The notes: generated by a model from the sequence alone, not told the origin. Positions 1-8,817 are shown, numbered from the stretch's first letter. The stretch: DNA of 64,000 bases from Bradyrhizobium sp. CB1717 (GCF_029714325.1 NZ_CP121666.1:2418001-2482000), one strand, 5' to 3'. A program made the numbers and translations.

Positions 1-352
1 GGCCAGATTGCCGACGTATCGGTTTACGACGCGAAACAGCGCGCTGATAGCTGCTTGGTTCGTCGTGATCGAATAGAGATTGCAGATGTGGACGGCCCCC
101 CCGCTTGTCAGGATTTTAGCAGACTTCTGGCCAGATCGCTTGCTATCAGATGTCCGGCCTGTTTGCGCGGACAAAGCCCGCTGGCCAAGATGGTGTTCGC
201 TACGCACGCTCCAAGCACATAGGCGACATTCGTGATGCCAGTGTAATCTACGGAAGCTCGCGCGTATTGACCGATCGGTCCTTCCATCTACTGCGTCCTG
301 CAAGTTCGTGGGTCATCCGGCGAGCAATCTCGGCCGGTACACTGAGTTCAGA
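1..352. other. Unassigned DNA before the IS110 transposase
   Basis: No gene can be supported here. One frame is open from the window edge to about position 222, but its translation resembles nothing I recognise and GC-rich DNA often gives open frames of this size. The stretch may be the 3' flank of the IS110 element or a fragment of a gene cut by the window edge. Confidence 0.4.
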
Positions 353-1381
353 TCAGATGGGCATGGCGGCTACCGGCCGGTTGTACACGCCACCCGATAT
401 CATCAAGCGCCAGGCGATACGGGCGAACTTGTTGGCTAAGGCCACCGCGACTAACTTCGGCGGCTTTCGCTCCAGCAGCGAAGTGAGCCAGGGTGTCGGC
501 TTATGACGGCCCTTTCGAATGTGCCTCAGCAGCGCGGTCGCGCCGACAATCAACGTCGATCGGAGCATTGAATCTCCGGCCTTTGTGATACCGCCATATC
601 GTTGCCGGCCGCCAGTTGAGTGATCCTTGGGGGTCAGTCCGAGCCAAGCCGCGAAGTCGCGGCCTGATCTGAACGTCTCCGGCGGGGGCGCCTTCATGCT
701 TAGCATGGACGACCCAATCGGACCGACGCCAGGAATCGTCGCGATCCGCCTGCTGACATCATCCTCACGATGCCACTTCATCAGCTTGGCTTCGATCTTT
801 GCCAGGCGGGCTTCGACCGCGGCATACTCCTCCGCCTGAAGGCGGAAGAGATCCCGCGCCATTTCCGGTAAGTTGTCATCCTCGAGCACCCGCTTGATAA
901 GTGCCGTGACGTTCTGCCGACCGGCGGGGCCAACGATGCCAAACTCAGCCGCATAACTCCTGAAGGCATTAGAAAGCTGCGACTTCACGCTGACCAGGCG
1001 TTCCCGCACGGTCATCAACATGCAGGCCGCTTGCCGTTCTTTTGACTTCACCGGTACAAACCGCATACTCGGCCGGGTGACCGCCTCGCACAGCGCCTCG
1101 GCATCGGCCGCGTCGTTCTTGCCGCGCTTTACGTAAGCCTTCACATATTGGGGCGGGATCAGCTTCACTTCATGACCAAACGACTGCAGCAGGCGCGCCC
1201 AGTGATGCGAACTGCCGCAGGACTCAATGGCGACGAGGACCGGCGGAAGGCGCTCGAAGTAGCGGATCATCTCGGCTCGCCGAAACTGCCGCCGGACGAC
1301 TACTGCCTCGTTCTCGTCAACACCGTGAAGCTGGAAGACCGACTTGGAAGTGTCCATACCGATACGAATGGGAAGATTCAT
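353..1381 (-). CDS. IS110-family transposase (DEDD recombinase)
   Basis: A 342-residue DEDD transposase that would cut and rejoin its element through a Holliday-junction-like mechanism. The N-terminal RuvC-like part begins IGMDTSKSVFQLHG, giving the first Asp; ESCGSSHHW follows near residue 52 and KNDAADAEAL near residue 88, supplying the other acidic residues. The C-terminal transposase_20 part has IPGVGPIGSSML followed by GGRQRYGGITKAGDSMLR, which carries the conserved serine. Length is normal for the family and the frame is intact. The start at 1381 fits the conserved beginning. A hairpin lies directly upstream. IS110 elements usually lack terminal inverted repeats, so the ends cannot be fixed from sequence alone. 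Confidence 0.95.
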   Translation of the reverse strand: MNLPIRIGMDTSKSVFQLHGVDENEAVVVRRQFRRAEMIRYFERLPPVLVAIESCGSSHHWARLLQSFGHEVKLIPPQYVKAYVKRGKNDAADAEALCEAVTRPSMRFVPVKSKERQAACMLMTVRERLVSVKSQLSNAFRSYAAEFGIVGPAGRQNVTALIKRVLEDDNLPEMARDLFRLQAEEYAAVEARLAKIEAKLMKWHREDDVSRRIATIPGVGPIGSSMLSMKAPPPETFRSGRDFAAWLGLTPKDHSTGGRQRYGGITKAGDSMLRSTLIVGATALLRHIRKGRHKPTPWLTSLLERKPPKLVAVALANKFARIAWRLMISGGVYNRPVAAMPI

Positions 1382-1389
1382 CAGACTTT

Positions 1390-1441
1390 CCTCTCATCTA
1401 GCTATGACGCCAGAGCGCCATAGAACCGTGGGGATGAGAGG
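1390..1441. repeat. Hairpin upstream of the IS110 transposase
   Basis: A nested palindrome: CCTCTCATC at 1390-1398 pairs with GATGAGAGG at 1433-1441, and inside it CTATG at 1402-1406 pairs with CATAG at 1419-1423. It sits just upstream of the transposase start. IS110-group elements often carry structured non-coding ends next to the gene, so this probably belongs to the element boundary. Confidence 0.55.
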
Positions 1442-1450
1442 CCGTCCACA

Positions 1451-2184
1451 CCAGCACATTAATCAGCTTCGGTTCGAGGGTGGCGAGGCTGCCAGGCTAG
1501 TTGTAGCAGAGTCGCAGCCGGACGCCGGCCCGCCTTGTCGCATTTGCGGCAGCGCAGCCGGCTTGCGAGATCATGCACGAAGGTGGTTGGTGGGTGCTTC
1601 ATCGCCGCAAGGTCGACGTCGCTCGGCGTCTTGCAGCGAGCGCACCTGATCTCGAGCCAGGGAAAGCCTCCGTTCACAGCCTGGTCGATGGTGGGCGACG
1701 GATCGATCGGTTCACCGTCACTCCACATCCGCTCGTTCCAGCTTTCGCAAAGCAGCCTGTCTGCTTGCTGAATCATGGCCTCGCCCTTGGCCCGCATCTC
1801 CGACGATTGAGCGGCCAGCACATTAATCAGCTTCGGTTCGAGGGTGGCGAGGCTGCCAGGCTAGTTGTAGCAGAGTCGCAGCCGGACGCCGGCCCGCCTT
1901 GTCGCATTTGCGGCAGCGCAGCCGGCTTGCGAGATCATGCACGAAGGTGGTTGGTGGGTGCTTCATCGCCGCAAGGTCGACGTCGCTCGGCGTCTTGCAG
2001 CGAGCGCACCTGATCTCGAGCCAGGGAAAGCCTCCGTTCACAGCCTGGTCGATGGTGGGCGACGGATCGATCGGTTCACCGTCACTCCACATCCGCTCGT
2101 TCCAGCTTTCGCAAAGCAGCCTGTCTGCTTGCTGAATCATGGCCTCGCCCTTGGCCCGCATCTCCGACGATTGAGCGGCCAGCA
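1451..2184. repeat. Tandem duplication, 364-bp unit
   Basis: Bases 1451-1814 are repeated as 1815-2178 with no difference I could find. The hexamer CCAGCA stands at 1451, 1815 and 2179, that is at both ends and at the junction. This is the signature of a recent duplication through microhomology or replication slippage. The duplicated stretch is the last 120 codons of the minus-strand gene at 1823-2275, so a truncated extra copy now follows the complete gene. The left edge is about 10 bp from the IS110 hairpin. Confidence 0.9.
1459..1821 (-). pseudogene. Truncated duplicate of the downstream CxxC protein gene
   Basis: This 120-codon frame is identical to residues 31-150 of the protein encoded at 1823-2275 and exists because of the 364-bp tandem duplication. 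It lacks the first 30 codons and the original start region. A GTG at 1821 could start it just downstream of the stop of the complete copy, so translation is possible but there is no reason to expect function. I class it as a duplication by-product. Confidence 0.7.
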
Positions 2185-2275
2185 TGTTGGCCATCGCACG
2201 TGCCTTGCCGAGCTCTTTCGCCAGAGCCTTGCGATCGCCGCCCGACAGGGGCGTGGGGTGATACTTCGGGGCCAT
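1823..2275 (-). CDS. Conserved hypothetical protein with two CxxC pairs
   Basis: A 150-residue protein of unknown function. The N-terminal half is helical and charged. The C-terminal half contains CARC and, about 35 residues later, CRKC, a spacing that could bind zinc or another metal. I recall similar proteins in Bradyrhizobium and relatives but no assigned function. It lies downstream of another small minus-strand gene (2321-2689) and may be cotranscribed with it. The last 120 codons are duplicated immediately downstream. The ATG at 2275 is the first in frame. Confidence 0.6.
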   Translation of the reverse strand: MAPKYHPTPLSGGDRKALAKELGKARAMANMLAAQSSEMRAKGEAMIQQADRLLCESWNERMWSDGEPIDPSPTIDQAVNGGFPWLEIRCARCKTPSDVDLAAMKHPPTTFVHDLASRLRCRKCDKAGRRPAATLLQLAWQPRHPRTEAD

Positions 2276-2320
2276 CCGGATATCCAGGCGCTAAGAGATC
2301 GCATCGGCAATCGGGAAAAG

Positions 2321-2689
2321 TTACGGCGTCTCGAATGCCTGCCAGCACCCGTCTTCTTCATGCCTGCCGGTGCGCTGCTGACAGGTGTTGTCGAGCAACC
2401 GCTGCGCCACGTCCTTCCAAAGCGCGTTCTCGCCATACAATCGGACCGCATCGGCCTTCTGGATTTCCACGGTCCGCTCGCAGCGGCGGCAGGAGACGCG
2501 CAGCACGTGGCGTTGAATCTCGGAACGACGTCGCTGTCGCTTCTCGGCTCCGGTGGCGCCGACGCGAGGGTCTTTCAGGACCGATTCCCAATATTCCGCC
2601 GGGAGTGGAGCATCTGGAGCCGCCGTGGAGGGGCCCGGGCTACGGGCAGCTTCCGCGGCCAGTTTTTCCATCTGCTTCGGTGTCGGCAT
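2321..2689 (-). CDS. Conserved hypothetical protein with a CxxC motif
   Basis: A 122-residue protein beginning MPTPKQMEKLAAEAAR, with a central stretch that includes VSCRRCERTVEIQKADAVRL. The single CRRC pair and the following EIQKADA pattern suggest a small metal-binding domain, but I cannot name the family. It precedes the 150-residue CxxC protein gene by 45 bp on the same strand, so the two may form a unit. It is divergent from the Ku gene at 2858. Function is unknown. Confidence 0.55.
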   Translation of the reverse strand: MPTPKQMEKLAAEAARSPGPSTAAPDAPLPAEYWESVLKDPRVGATGAEKRQRRRSEIQRHVLRVSCRRCERTVEIQKADAVRLYGENALWKDVAQRLLDNTCQQRTGRHEEDGCWQAFETP

Positions 2690-2857
2690 TCGCCAGCTCG
2701 GGTCGATCGGTCATTCCGAATTAGAACATAACAAGAACAAATGTCGAGTCCGCTCGGACCCTCATCGAGAAAAAATCGTCCTGTCGGAATGGGCGCGGTG
2801 TCGGAACCAAGGCCTGCGGATCGTCTTAAATCCGGCATCAGTATTGGAGTTCCCGTC

Positions 2858-3788
2858 ATGGCCCCGCGTGCCAACTGGAAAGGCTTCCTGCGCCTTTCGC
2901 TCGTCACCTGTCCGGTCGCGCTGTATCCGGCCACCTCCGAATCCGAAAAGGTCTCGTTCAACCAGCTCAACCGGAAGACCGGACACCGCATCAAGTACGC
3001 CAAGGTGGACGCTGATACCGGCGAGGAGGTCGACAACGAGGACATCGTCAAAGGCTACAAGGTCGACACCGACACCTTCATCGAGGTGACGAAGGAAGAG
3101 CTCGAGAACGTCGCGCTGGAATCGACGCGAACAATCGAGATCGACGAGTTCGTCGACCGGAGCGAGATCGATCCACGCTACCTGATCCGCCCTTACTACC
3201 TGACTCCAGATGGCAAAGTCGGGCACGATGCCTTCGCCGTCATCCGCGAAACCATCCGCGAGATGAACAAGGTCGCGATCGGCCGTGGTGTTGACCAATC
3301 GCGAGCACATCATCGCCCTGGAGCCGCTGGACAAGGGGCTGATGGGGACGCTGTTGCGCTATCCCTACGAAGTCCGTTCCGCGGAGGAATATTTCGACGA
3401 TATCCAGGATGTCAAAGTCACCAAGGACATGCTTGATCTCGCCAAGCACATCGTCAATCAGAAGGCGGGGCACTTCGAGCCGGACAAGTTCGAAGACCAG
3501 TACGAAACCGCCCTCATCGACCTCATCAACCAGAAGCGCGCCGGCAAACCCATCACCGCGAAGGCGCGCCCTCGAGGCGAGAACGTCGTCGACCTGATGG
3601 ACGCGCTGCGCAAGAGCATTGGAAGAGAAGGGGCGGCCGCGACAGAGGCACCCAGGAAGCCAGGCAAAAACCCGCGCAAGGCGGCGACCGGGCAGAAGGA
3701 AATGCTGATGCCGATCGCGGGTAAAAAGCCGACGAAAGAGGCCGCGGCGAAGAAGCCGGCAGCAAAGCCGCAGCGGAAGTCGGCTTAG
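2858..3788 (+). pseudogene. ku: Ku, non-homologous end-joining protein, frameshifted
   Basis: Bacterial Ku binds broken DNA ends as a homodimer and recruits a LigD-type ligase. The first frame, from ATG 2858, gives MAPRANWKGFLRLSLVTCPV and continues through the Ku core to KVAIGR. The second frame resumes at 3285 as VVLTNREHIIALEPLDKGL and runs to 3788 with the usual lysine-rich tail (KKPTKEAAAKKPAAKP). Joining them needs restoration of two bases near 3284, in the arginine codon before VVLTNREH; the rebuilt protein has 310 residues, normal for the family. As sequenced, translation ends out of frame at 3436 and loses the conserved C-terminal half. An assembly error is the alternative. A second ligase gene at 12516-13435 is also frameshifted. 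Confidence 0.88.
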
Positions 3789-4010
3789 ATTTTGTGGCGG
3801 TGACGCCAGACGGGTTCTGCTTCGTCGTCCGCGGGCGGCTTTTGCGGATGGCAAGTCCCAATCTCGAGGAGGTTTTACAAAAAGCGGTACAACGGGGACC
3901 CGCTGCGCTACTGGCCTGTTTCGAACGATCTATGCCGTCAAATCAGCCGTTCGTCGCGCCAGAGCTCCTCGCCCGCTCAGCTTTGGATTGCTCTGCAAAA
4001 TAGGAGCGAA

Positions 4011-4514
4011 ATGGGTTCGGTGAAAAAGATTTCCAGGAGGTCGACCTTGAGCGCGGGCATTCTCGCATACCGCAAGGGTGCTCGTGGGCTCGAGGTTCTG
4101 CTCGTTCATCCCGGCGGTCCGTTCTGGCGCAAGAAGGATGATGGCGCCTGGTCCATTCCAAAGGGCGAAATCGATGCCAATGATGCTCCTGAGCAGGTCG
4201 CTCGACGCGAGTTTGCCGAAGAACTCGGCCCGAGCGCTTCGATCGGGCCACTCCAGGCGCTGGGGGAAGTCCGACAGCGAGGAGGGAAGCGCGTGATCGC
4301 ATTCGCCTGCGAGGGCCACTTTGACCCGGCGGCGCTGACCAGCAATACTTTCGATATCGAATGGCCGCCCCGAAGCGGTCGACGTCAGAGCTTTCCCGAA
4401 GTCGACCGCGCCGAATGGTTCGATATCGAGCTCGCGCGGACCAAGATGCTGTCCGCTCAAGCTGAGTTTCTTGATCGTCTTTTGGCGATCGCGGATGAGA
4501 GCGCCGGGAAGTAA
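4011..4514 (+). CDS. NUDIX hydrolase
   Basis: A 167-residue NUDIX protein, likely hydrolysing a nucleoside diphosphate linked to another group; the substrate cannot be told from sequence. After the start the protein reads SAGILAYRKG, then WSIPKGEID and the NUDIX box GEIDANDAPEQVARREF followed by AEELG. In the box the usual glutamate at the seventh position is aspartate, while the REF.EE metal-binding core is present. The stop overlaps the next start (TAATG at 4512-4516), so it is translationally coupled to the metallophosphoesterase gene. Confidence 0.88.
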   Translation: MGSVKKISRRSTLSAGILAYRKGARGLEVLLVHPGGPFWRKKDDGAWSIPKGEIDANDAPEQVARREFAEELGPSASIGPLQALGEVRQRGGKRVIAFACEGHFDPAALTSNTFDIEWPPRSGRRQSFPEVDRAEWFDIELARTKMLSAQAEFLDRLLAIADESAGK

Positions 4515-4999
4515 TGTTCAGGATCGGAATCATTTCGGACACGCACGGTCTGTTGAGGCCCGAGGCGGAACGGGGCCTGACGGGCGTCGATCACATCATC
4601 CATGCCGGCGACATCGGGCGCCCCGAGATTGTCGACGCGCTTCGCCGCATCGCGCCCGTCACGGCCATTCGTGGAAACGTGGATACTGGCGAGTGGGCCC
4701 GCGATTACCCCGACACGAAGCTTGTGCGCCTGGCGGGAAAGTCGATCTACGTTCTGCACGACTTGAAGACGCTGAAGGCCGATCCAGGCGCTGGCATCGA
4801 CATCATCGTCTCCGGGCATTCTCACGTGCCGAAAATCGACAGGGTCGGTGGCGTTCTCTATCTGAATCCCGGCAGCGCGGGACCCCGGCGCTTCAAGCTG
4901 CCGATCACGCTTGCGACACTCGAACTCGCGCCTGACGGCATGCGAGCGGAGATCCTCGACCTTGAGGGCGACAGCATGCACCCCCGTGCATTGAGTTAA
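4514..4999 (+). CDS. YfcE/MJ0936-type metallophosphoesterase
   Basis: A 161-residue calcineurin-like phosphoesterase of the short YfcE/MJ0936 class, which hydrolyses phosphodiesters with two metal ions. The metal-binding blocks are in order: ISDTHG near residue 7, HAGDIGR near 30, IRGNVD near 53, and SGHSHVPK near 100, followed by LNPGSAGPRR. The ATG overlaps the stop of the NUDIX gene by one base, so the two are coupled. The physiological substrate is unknown. The gene converges with the ligase gene that ends at 5060. Confidence 0.88.
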   Translation: MFRIGIISDTHGLLRPEAERGLTGVDHIIHAGDIGRPEIVDALRRIAPVTAIRGNVDTGEWARDYPDTKLVRLAGKSIYVLHDLKTLKADPGAGIDIIVSGHSHVPKIDRVGGVLYLNPGSAGPRRFKLPITLATLELAPDGMRAEILDLEGDSMHPRALS

Positions 5000-5059
5000 T
5001 AGCGGAGGAAGCGAATGCGCGGATCCGTTTCGTTTGCCGTCTACGCTCGAAGGGATGCG

Positions 5060-6007
5060 CTATTTGCGCGGACGTTCTCGCTCGCGCACGACGTCCTTCG
5101 CCCGCTTGTCCGACCTGAGCCCGAGGTAGACGGGCTGGCGCAGTTCGCCCTTGCTCGTCCACTCCGCGAATTTGACCTCGGCAACCAACGAGGGTCTGAC
5201 CCACGTCGTGGCGGCCTCGTCCTTCACTTTGGCAGGGAAGGGTGATTTCGGCGTCGTCAGCTTCACGAGCTTGGCATGGAGGTCTTCCAGGACCCTGTGG
5301 CTGAAGCCGGTGCCGACATGTCCGATATAGCGCCATGCGTCGTCTTCCCGCACGGCGAGGACCAGGGCGCCGAAGAACGGCCTGGTGCGCCTCGGCGCCG
5401 TGAAGCCCGCGATCACCACTTCCTGCCGCCTTACTGTCTTGATCTTCAGCCAATCCCCCGTCCGGCTTCCGGACGCATACGCGCTGTCGGCGCGCTTCGC
5501 CATGATGCCTTCCAGACCCTTTCGCTCGGCCTCGGCGAAAAATTTGGTACCGCTGGTTTTGCGGTGCCGGCTGAAGGCGATCAACCGGTGGCGCGGCAGG
5601 ATCGCTTTCAGCCGCTCCTTGCGCTCGAGAAGAGGCTGTTTGCGCAAGTCAACTGCGTTCTGAAACATGAGATCGAAGGCGCAATACAGGAGCTTCGCTT
5701 CATGGCGCAGCGCGTTTTGCAGCAGCTGGAAATGCGAGACGCCGTCCTTTCCGATCGCGACGAGCTCGCCGTCGATCACGGCGTCGCCCTTTACGCCCTC
5801 CAGCGCTTTCGCCACCTCGATATAGCTGCGGCTGATGATCTTGCCGTTGCGGCTGTAGAGCGCAACCTTGCCCCGCCGGATTTCCGCGATCATCCGGAAG
5901 CCATCGTACTTGTCCTCGAAAACCCAGTCGGGATCGTCGAACGGCGCGTCGGTGAGCGTAGCGAGCATTGGCTGCAAGCGCTTGGGCAGGGTCGACGTCC
6001 GGCTCAT
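5060..6007 (-). CDS. ATP-dependent DNA ligase (LigC/LigD-like)
   Basis: A 315-residue stand-alone ATP-dependent DNA ligase of the bacterial end-joining type. The adenylation motif EDKYDGFR near residue 31 holds the lysine that becomes AMP-linked. Further ligase motifs are YSRNGK, VIDGELVAI, YCAFDLMF, EGIMAKR and DWLKIKTVRRQE. The C-terminal OB-fold part continues to RQPVYLGLRSDK. It lacks the polymerase and nuclease domains of full LigD. With Ku broken in this window it may act in another repair route or with a Ku elsewhere. It is divergent from the gene at 6156, so both promoters must lie within 6008-6155. Confidence 0.92.
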   Translation of the reverse strand: MSRTSTLPKRLQPMLATLTDAPFDDPDWVFEDKYDGFRMIAEIRRGKVALYSRNGKIISRSYIEVAKALEGVKGDAVIDGELVAIGKDGVSHFQLLQNALRHEAKLLYCAFDLMFQNAVDLRKQPLLERKERLKAILPRHRLIAFSRHRKTSGTKFFAEAERKGLEGIMAKRADSAYASGSRTGDWLKIKTVRRQEVVIAGFTAPRRTRPFFGALVLAVREDDAWRYIGHVGTGFSHRVLEDLHAKLVKLTTPKSPFPAKVKDEAATTWVRPSLVAEVKFAEWTSKGELRQPVYLGLRSDKRAKDVVRERERPRK

Positions 6008-6155
6008 TCAAGGGCCAATCCTTCAGAGCGTGTTGCGTAATGCAGGGACGTCCTTCAAGAATGAGGAACGCTCAAAGCCATGGCGTGTTCCGTCAGATGC
6101 CGCGGCATCCCAGAGTGCGCGACGTTAACTACCAACTGGAAGTCTGATCAGACCG

Positions 6156-6770
6156 ATGGCCAGAAAACTGAAAACCTACCAGACTTCTCTGGGCTTCTTC
6201 GATCTGGCGATAGCCGCTCCTTCCATGAAAGCGGCTTTGGAAGCGTGGGGCGCAGACAGCAATCTCTTTCATCAGGGCGCAGCGAAGGAAACCGATGATC
6301 CGGACGTCATCGCTGCCGCCATGGCAAAGCCTGGCGTCGTGCTCAGGCGCCCGGTCGGATCCGACGGTTCTTTCAAAGAACATGCCGAACTCCCCACTGA
6401 TCTTGGCGACGGCAGACCAACGAAAGCTGCCCGCAAGTCGAAAGGCATAAAGGCGAAGAAGCCTTCCTCCCGCCACATGGACAAGGCTGCGGAGCGAAAG
6501 GCCGCTCTTGACTACCAACGGGAAGAAAAGCGCCGTGAGCTTGAGCGAGCGAAGGAAGAGGCTGCCAGGCAGAAGGAGCGTGAATGCCGTCAGCAGGCGG
6601 TCGATAAGGCACAGGCTGCGTTGGACAGGGCCGAACAGGAGCACGCGAAGCGGGCTGCCGCCATCCAGGCTGAGGTCGAGGCTATCGAGAAGAGGTCGCA
6701 GGCGGAAGAAATCCGCTGGGATAAAGAGAAGGTGCGATTGGAAGCAGCGCTGCGACGCACGCGCGGTTAG
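6156..6770 (+). CDS. Hypothetical coiled-coil protein, TolA-like in composition
   Basis: A 204-residue protein with two parts. Residues 1 to about 60 form a compact start (MARKLKTYQTSLGFFDLAIA) that recurs in rhizobial homologues I recall. From about residue 105 the protein is a long charged helix rich in Glu, Lys, Arg and Ala, a strong coiled-coil candidate. Automatic annotation often calls such proteins TolA, but there is no N-terminal membrane anchor or TolA C-terminal domain, so that name reflects composition only. It is divergent from the ligase gene. Confidence 0.7.
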   Translation: MARKLKTYQTSLGFFDLAIAAPSMKAALEAWGADSNLFHQGAAKETDDPDVIAAAMAKPGVVLRRPVGSDGSFKEHAELPTDLGDGRPTKAARKSKGIKAKKPSSRHMDKAAERKAALDYQREEKRRELERAKEEAARQKERECRQQAVDKAQAALDRAEQEHAKRAAAIQAEVEAIEKRSQAEEIRWDKEKVRLEAALRRTRG

Positions 6771-7024
6771 ATCGCGAATCTATCTTCCAGCGTCGCCAGA
6801 GTCCGCTATGCCTCGACGGCAACCAAATTCTGCAGCGTAGCTAAATGACGCGGATGGCCCGGAGGGTCAGAAGCCGAGGTGAGAATGGAGCTTTGGTTGG
6901 AGGTCGCTGAGACGAAGCGGCCGTTTTTTTCGAGGTGGCATCTCGACGTGCGACGGCATCTGCGATCAAGCTGCGGTTTTCCGGCCGGGAGGCATGCCGC
7001 AAAACTTAACATGCCTGATTCCCA

Positions 7025-7041
7025 AGCTCAAAAATTGAGCT
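7025..7041. promoter_or_regulatory. Perfect 7-bp inverted repeat upstream of a small gene
   Basis: AGCTCAA at 7025-7031 and TTGAGCT at 7035-7041 form a perfect palindrome with a 3-base centre, 31 bp before the ATG at 7073. It could be an operator or part of a promoter. There is no T-run after it, so it is not a convincing terminator. The rest of 6771-7072 shows nothing else I can support. Confidence 0.35.
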
Positions 7042-7072
7042 AGAGTGTCGTTTTCCCTGATGGGGGCAGCTC

Positions 7073-7273
7073 ATGTTCGATACCGCAACAACCGCGCTTT
7101 TGCGCGCGGTCCTCGACGAAGTATGCGAAACCGTTTCGCACCGCGAGATCGGAGCACGTACTCACGTCGCATCGAAGATCCTGGAGGCCGCGACCAGAGG
7201 CGAGGTTTCGCCAGATGGCCTCAGGCAGGTCGGCCGCGACGCCCTGTCCCGAGCGCCGACCATGTGGCGCTGA
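7073..7273 (+). CDS. Small conserved hypothetical protein
   Basis: A 66-residue mostly helical protein beginning MFDTATTALLRAVLDEVCE. The pattern of a short N-terminal helix followed by TRTHVASKILEAA-like helical sequence and a GEVSPDGLR turn recurs in small rhizobial proteins I recall without known function. It starts 20 bp before the next gene ends its leader (next start 7293) on the same strand, so the two are probably cotranscribed. The ATG at 7073 follows GGGGGCAGCTC, a modest ribosome binding site. Confidence 0.55.
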   Translation: MFDTATTALLRAVLDEVCETVSHREIGARTHVASKILEAATRGEVSPDGLRQVGRDALSRAPTMWR

Positions 7274-7292
7274 TTGATCGGGAGAGGGGGGT

Positions 7293-7709
7293 GTGAACTT
7301 CCAGGTGACGGTCCTTAAGATCCTGAAGAGCTATCCGGACGGCTTCGCCGTCATGGAGGACCTCAAACGCGACATGGCCATCCTGGCGACAAGCGGCCGC
7401 GATTGGGCGGATCGCACCCGGCGCCTCGCTGCGCGGGTTCCGGATCTCGACATCTTCTCGCAAGGGCTCGTCGAGCGCATAAGCGGGGGATGGAAGATCA
7501 CGGCCCAGGGACGGGCCGTTCTGGAGGTCATGGAGTCCCGCCCAGCAGCCTCGGAGGTGATCCAGAGGCCTTCGGTTGGGGAGACCATCGCGACCTCGCC
7601 GGCGCCCGTTCCTCCGCTGCGGCAGCCCGCAGATCGGGCCAAGCGGCGGCGCGAAGGCCGGGAACGTCGCCGCGAAGCGCGCGAACGGGCCAGAGCCAAC
7701 GCCTCTTGA
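7293..7709 (+). CDS. Hypothetical protein with a winged-helix-like N-terminus
   Basis: A 138-residue protein from GTG 7293. Residues 1-75 (FQVTVLKILKSYPDGFAVME, ending in GGWKITAQGRAVLEVME) have the helix-helix-strand rhythm of a winged-helix domain: a short helix, a recognition-like helix and an ITAQGRAVL strand-turn-helix common in such proteins. The C-terminus is a basic Arg- and Ala-rich tail. DNA binding is therefore plausible but not shown. GGGAGAGGGGG precedes the start. It follows the 66-residue gene closely. Confidence 0.55.
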   Translation: MNFQVTVLKILKSYPDGFAVMEDLKRDMAILATSGRDWADRTRRLAARVPDLDIFSQGLVERISGGWKITAQGRAVLEVMESRPAASEVIQRPSVGETIATSPAPVPPLRQPADRAKRRREGRERRREARERARANAS

Positions 7710-7931
7710 ATTGCAATCGAGGTCTAAAAAAGAAGCTGCCAGCTTGGCGCGGCGCCTCGGAAGTCCCGAACTGTCGATAGCCTCCCCAGCCCCAAGTACC
7801 GCCGTTGCCGGTTTGCGGAGATTGGCCGCAAAAGGCCGCGACAAGAGGGAACGCTAGAGTTTATTGGCGGGGACATCAGATAATCGCCACAAAGCTTCGC
7901 GACCACCGTTCCTATTCCGGTCGAGGGTGTC

Positions 7932-8792
7932 TTGAACCGCTACTCACTTGAGAAATTACGTCAGCGCTACGTTATCGAGGGCAGGCCTATCGAGGCCAGC
8001 CTCGAGGAAATGCTGCGCGCCGACGGCCGCGCGGGAGCGCGTTCAATCCTTGCCTCGATTGAAAAGCGGCGCTTCGAGAATCGGTCCGAAGGGCAGCGGC
8101 TTCGCAAGATGCTCCGCTTCGAAACACTTCTCTGGCAAGAGGGGAAGGAAGCGATCGCAGGTGTTGATGAGGCCGGAATGAGCCCGCTTGCGGGGCCGGT
8201 GGCCGCTGCCGCAGTGATATTCAAGCCCGGCACGCGCATACTTGGAATCGATGATTCAAAAAAGCTGGACGCGAACTCGCGCGAGTCTCTCGCGGAAGAG
8301 ATCAAGGAAAAGGCGGCCTCATGGTCTGTCGCGTTTGTCGAGGTTGAAGAGATCGACACCATCAACATCTACTGGGCGGGAATCCTTGCCATGCGGCGAG
8401 CCGTTGAAGGGCTCGGGGTGGTTCCGCAGCATCTTCTGATCGACGCGAAACGTTTGAAAGATATCGCGATCCCGCAGCAGGCGATAATCAAGGGCGACGC
8501 CAAATCCGCGAGCATCGCTGCCGCCTCTATTTTGGCGAAGGTCTCGCGCGATGCGTTGATGCGAATGCTTGACATGCGTCATCCCGGTTACGGCTTCGCC
8601 GACCACAAGGGTTACCCGGTGCGCGCCCACTATGCTGCCCTGTCCAGGCTAGGCGCATGCGCTGCCCATAGACGTTCGTTCGGCCCTGTGCGTGAAGTCC
8701 TCGGCTTGCCGCCGTTGCCACCTTGGCCTTTGCCATCGGAACGCACCGATTCAGAGCTAGAGGCTTCGATGCTGCGCTCTGGGAGCACTTGA
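7932..8792 (+). CDS. rnhB: RNase HII paralogue with an N-terminal extension
   Basis: A 286-residue member of the RNase HII family, which removes ribonucleotides from DNA and RNA-DNA hybrids. The family core starts near residue 75 with AGVDEAGMSPLAGPVAAAAV, carrying the first two catalytic acids (DE). DDSKKLD follows, then LLIDAKRLK with the third Asp, GDAKSASIAAASILAKVSRD, and HPGYGFADHKGYP. The first 70 residues are an additional charged helical segment not found in ordinary RNase HII. The canonical DEVGRGPLAGPV segment here reads DEAGMSPLAGPV, so the substrate-sensing GRG is replaced. Start is TTG 7932. This is likely a second, divergent paralogue rather than the housekeeping enzyme. Confidence 0.85.
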   Translation: MNRYSLEKLRQRYVIEGRPIEASLEEMLRADGRAGARSILASIEKRRFENRSEGQRLRKMLRFETLLWQEGKEAIAGVDEAGMSPLAGPVAAAAVIFKPGTRILGIDDSKKLDANSRESLAEEIKEKAASWSVAFVEVEEIDTINIYWAGILAMRRAVEGLGVVPQHLLIDAKRLKDIAIPQQAIIKGDAKSASIAAASILAKVSRDALMRMLDMRHPGYGFADHKGYPVRAHYAALSRLGACAAHRRSFGPVREVLGLPPLPPWPLPSERTDSELEASMLRSGST

Positions 8793-8817
8793 CCCGTTTC
8801 GGTCTCCCGACAAATCG

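Noticed and set aside
1..222. A frame open from the window edge
   Set aside because: No recognisable sequence, no start inside the window, and open frames of this size are common at this GC content.
6156..6770. Naming the coiled-coil protein TolA
   Set aside because: It lacks a membrane anchor and the TolA C-terminal domain; only composition is alike.
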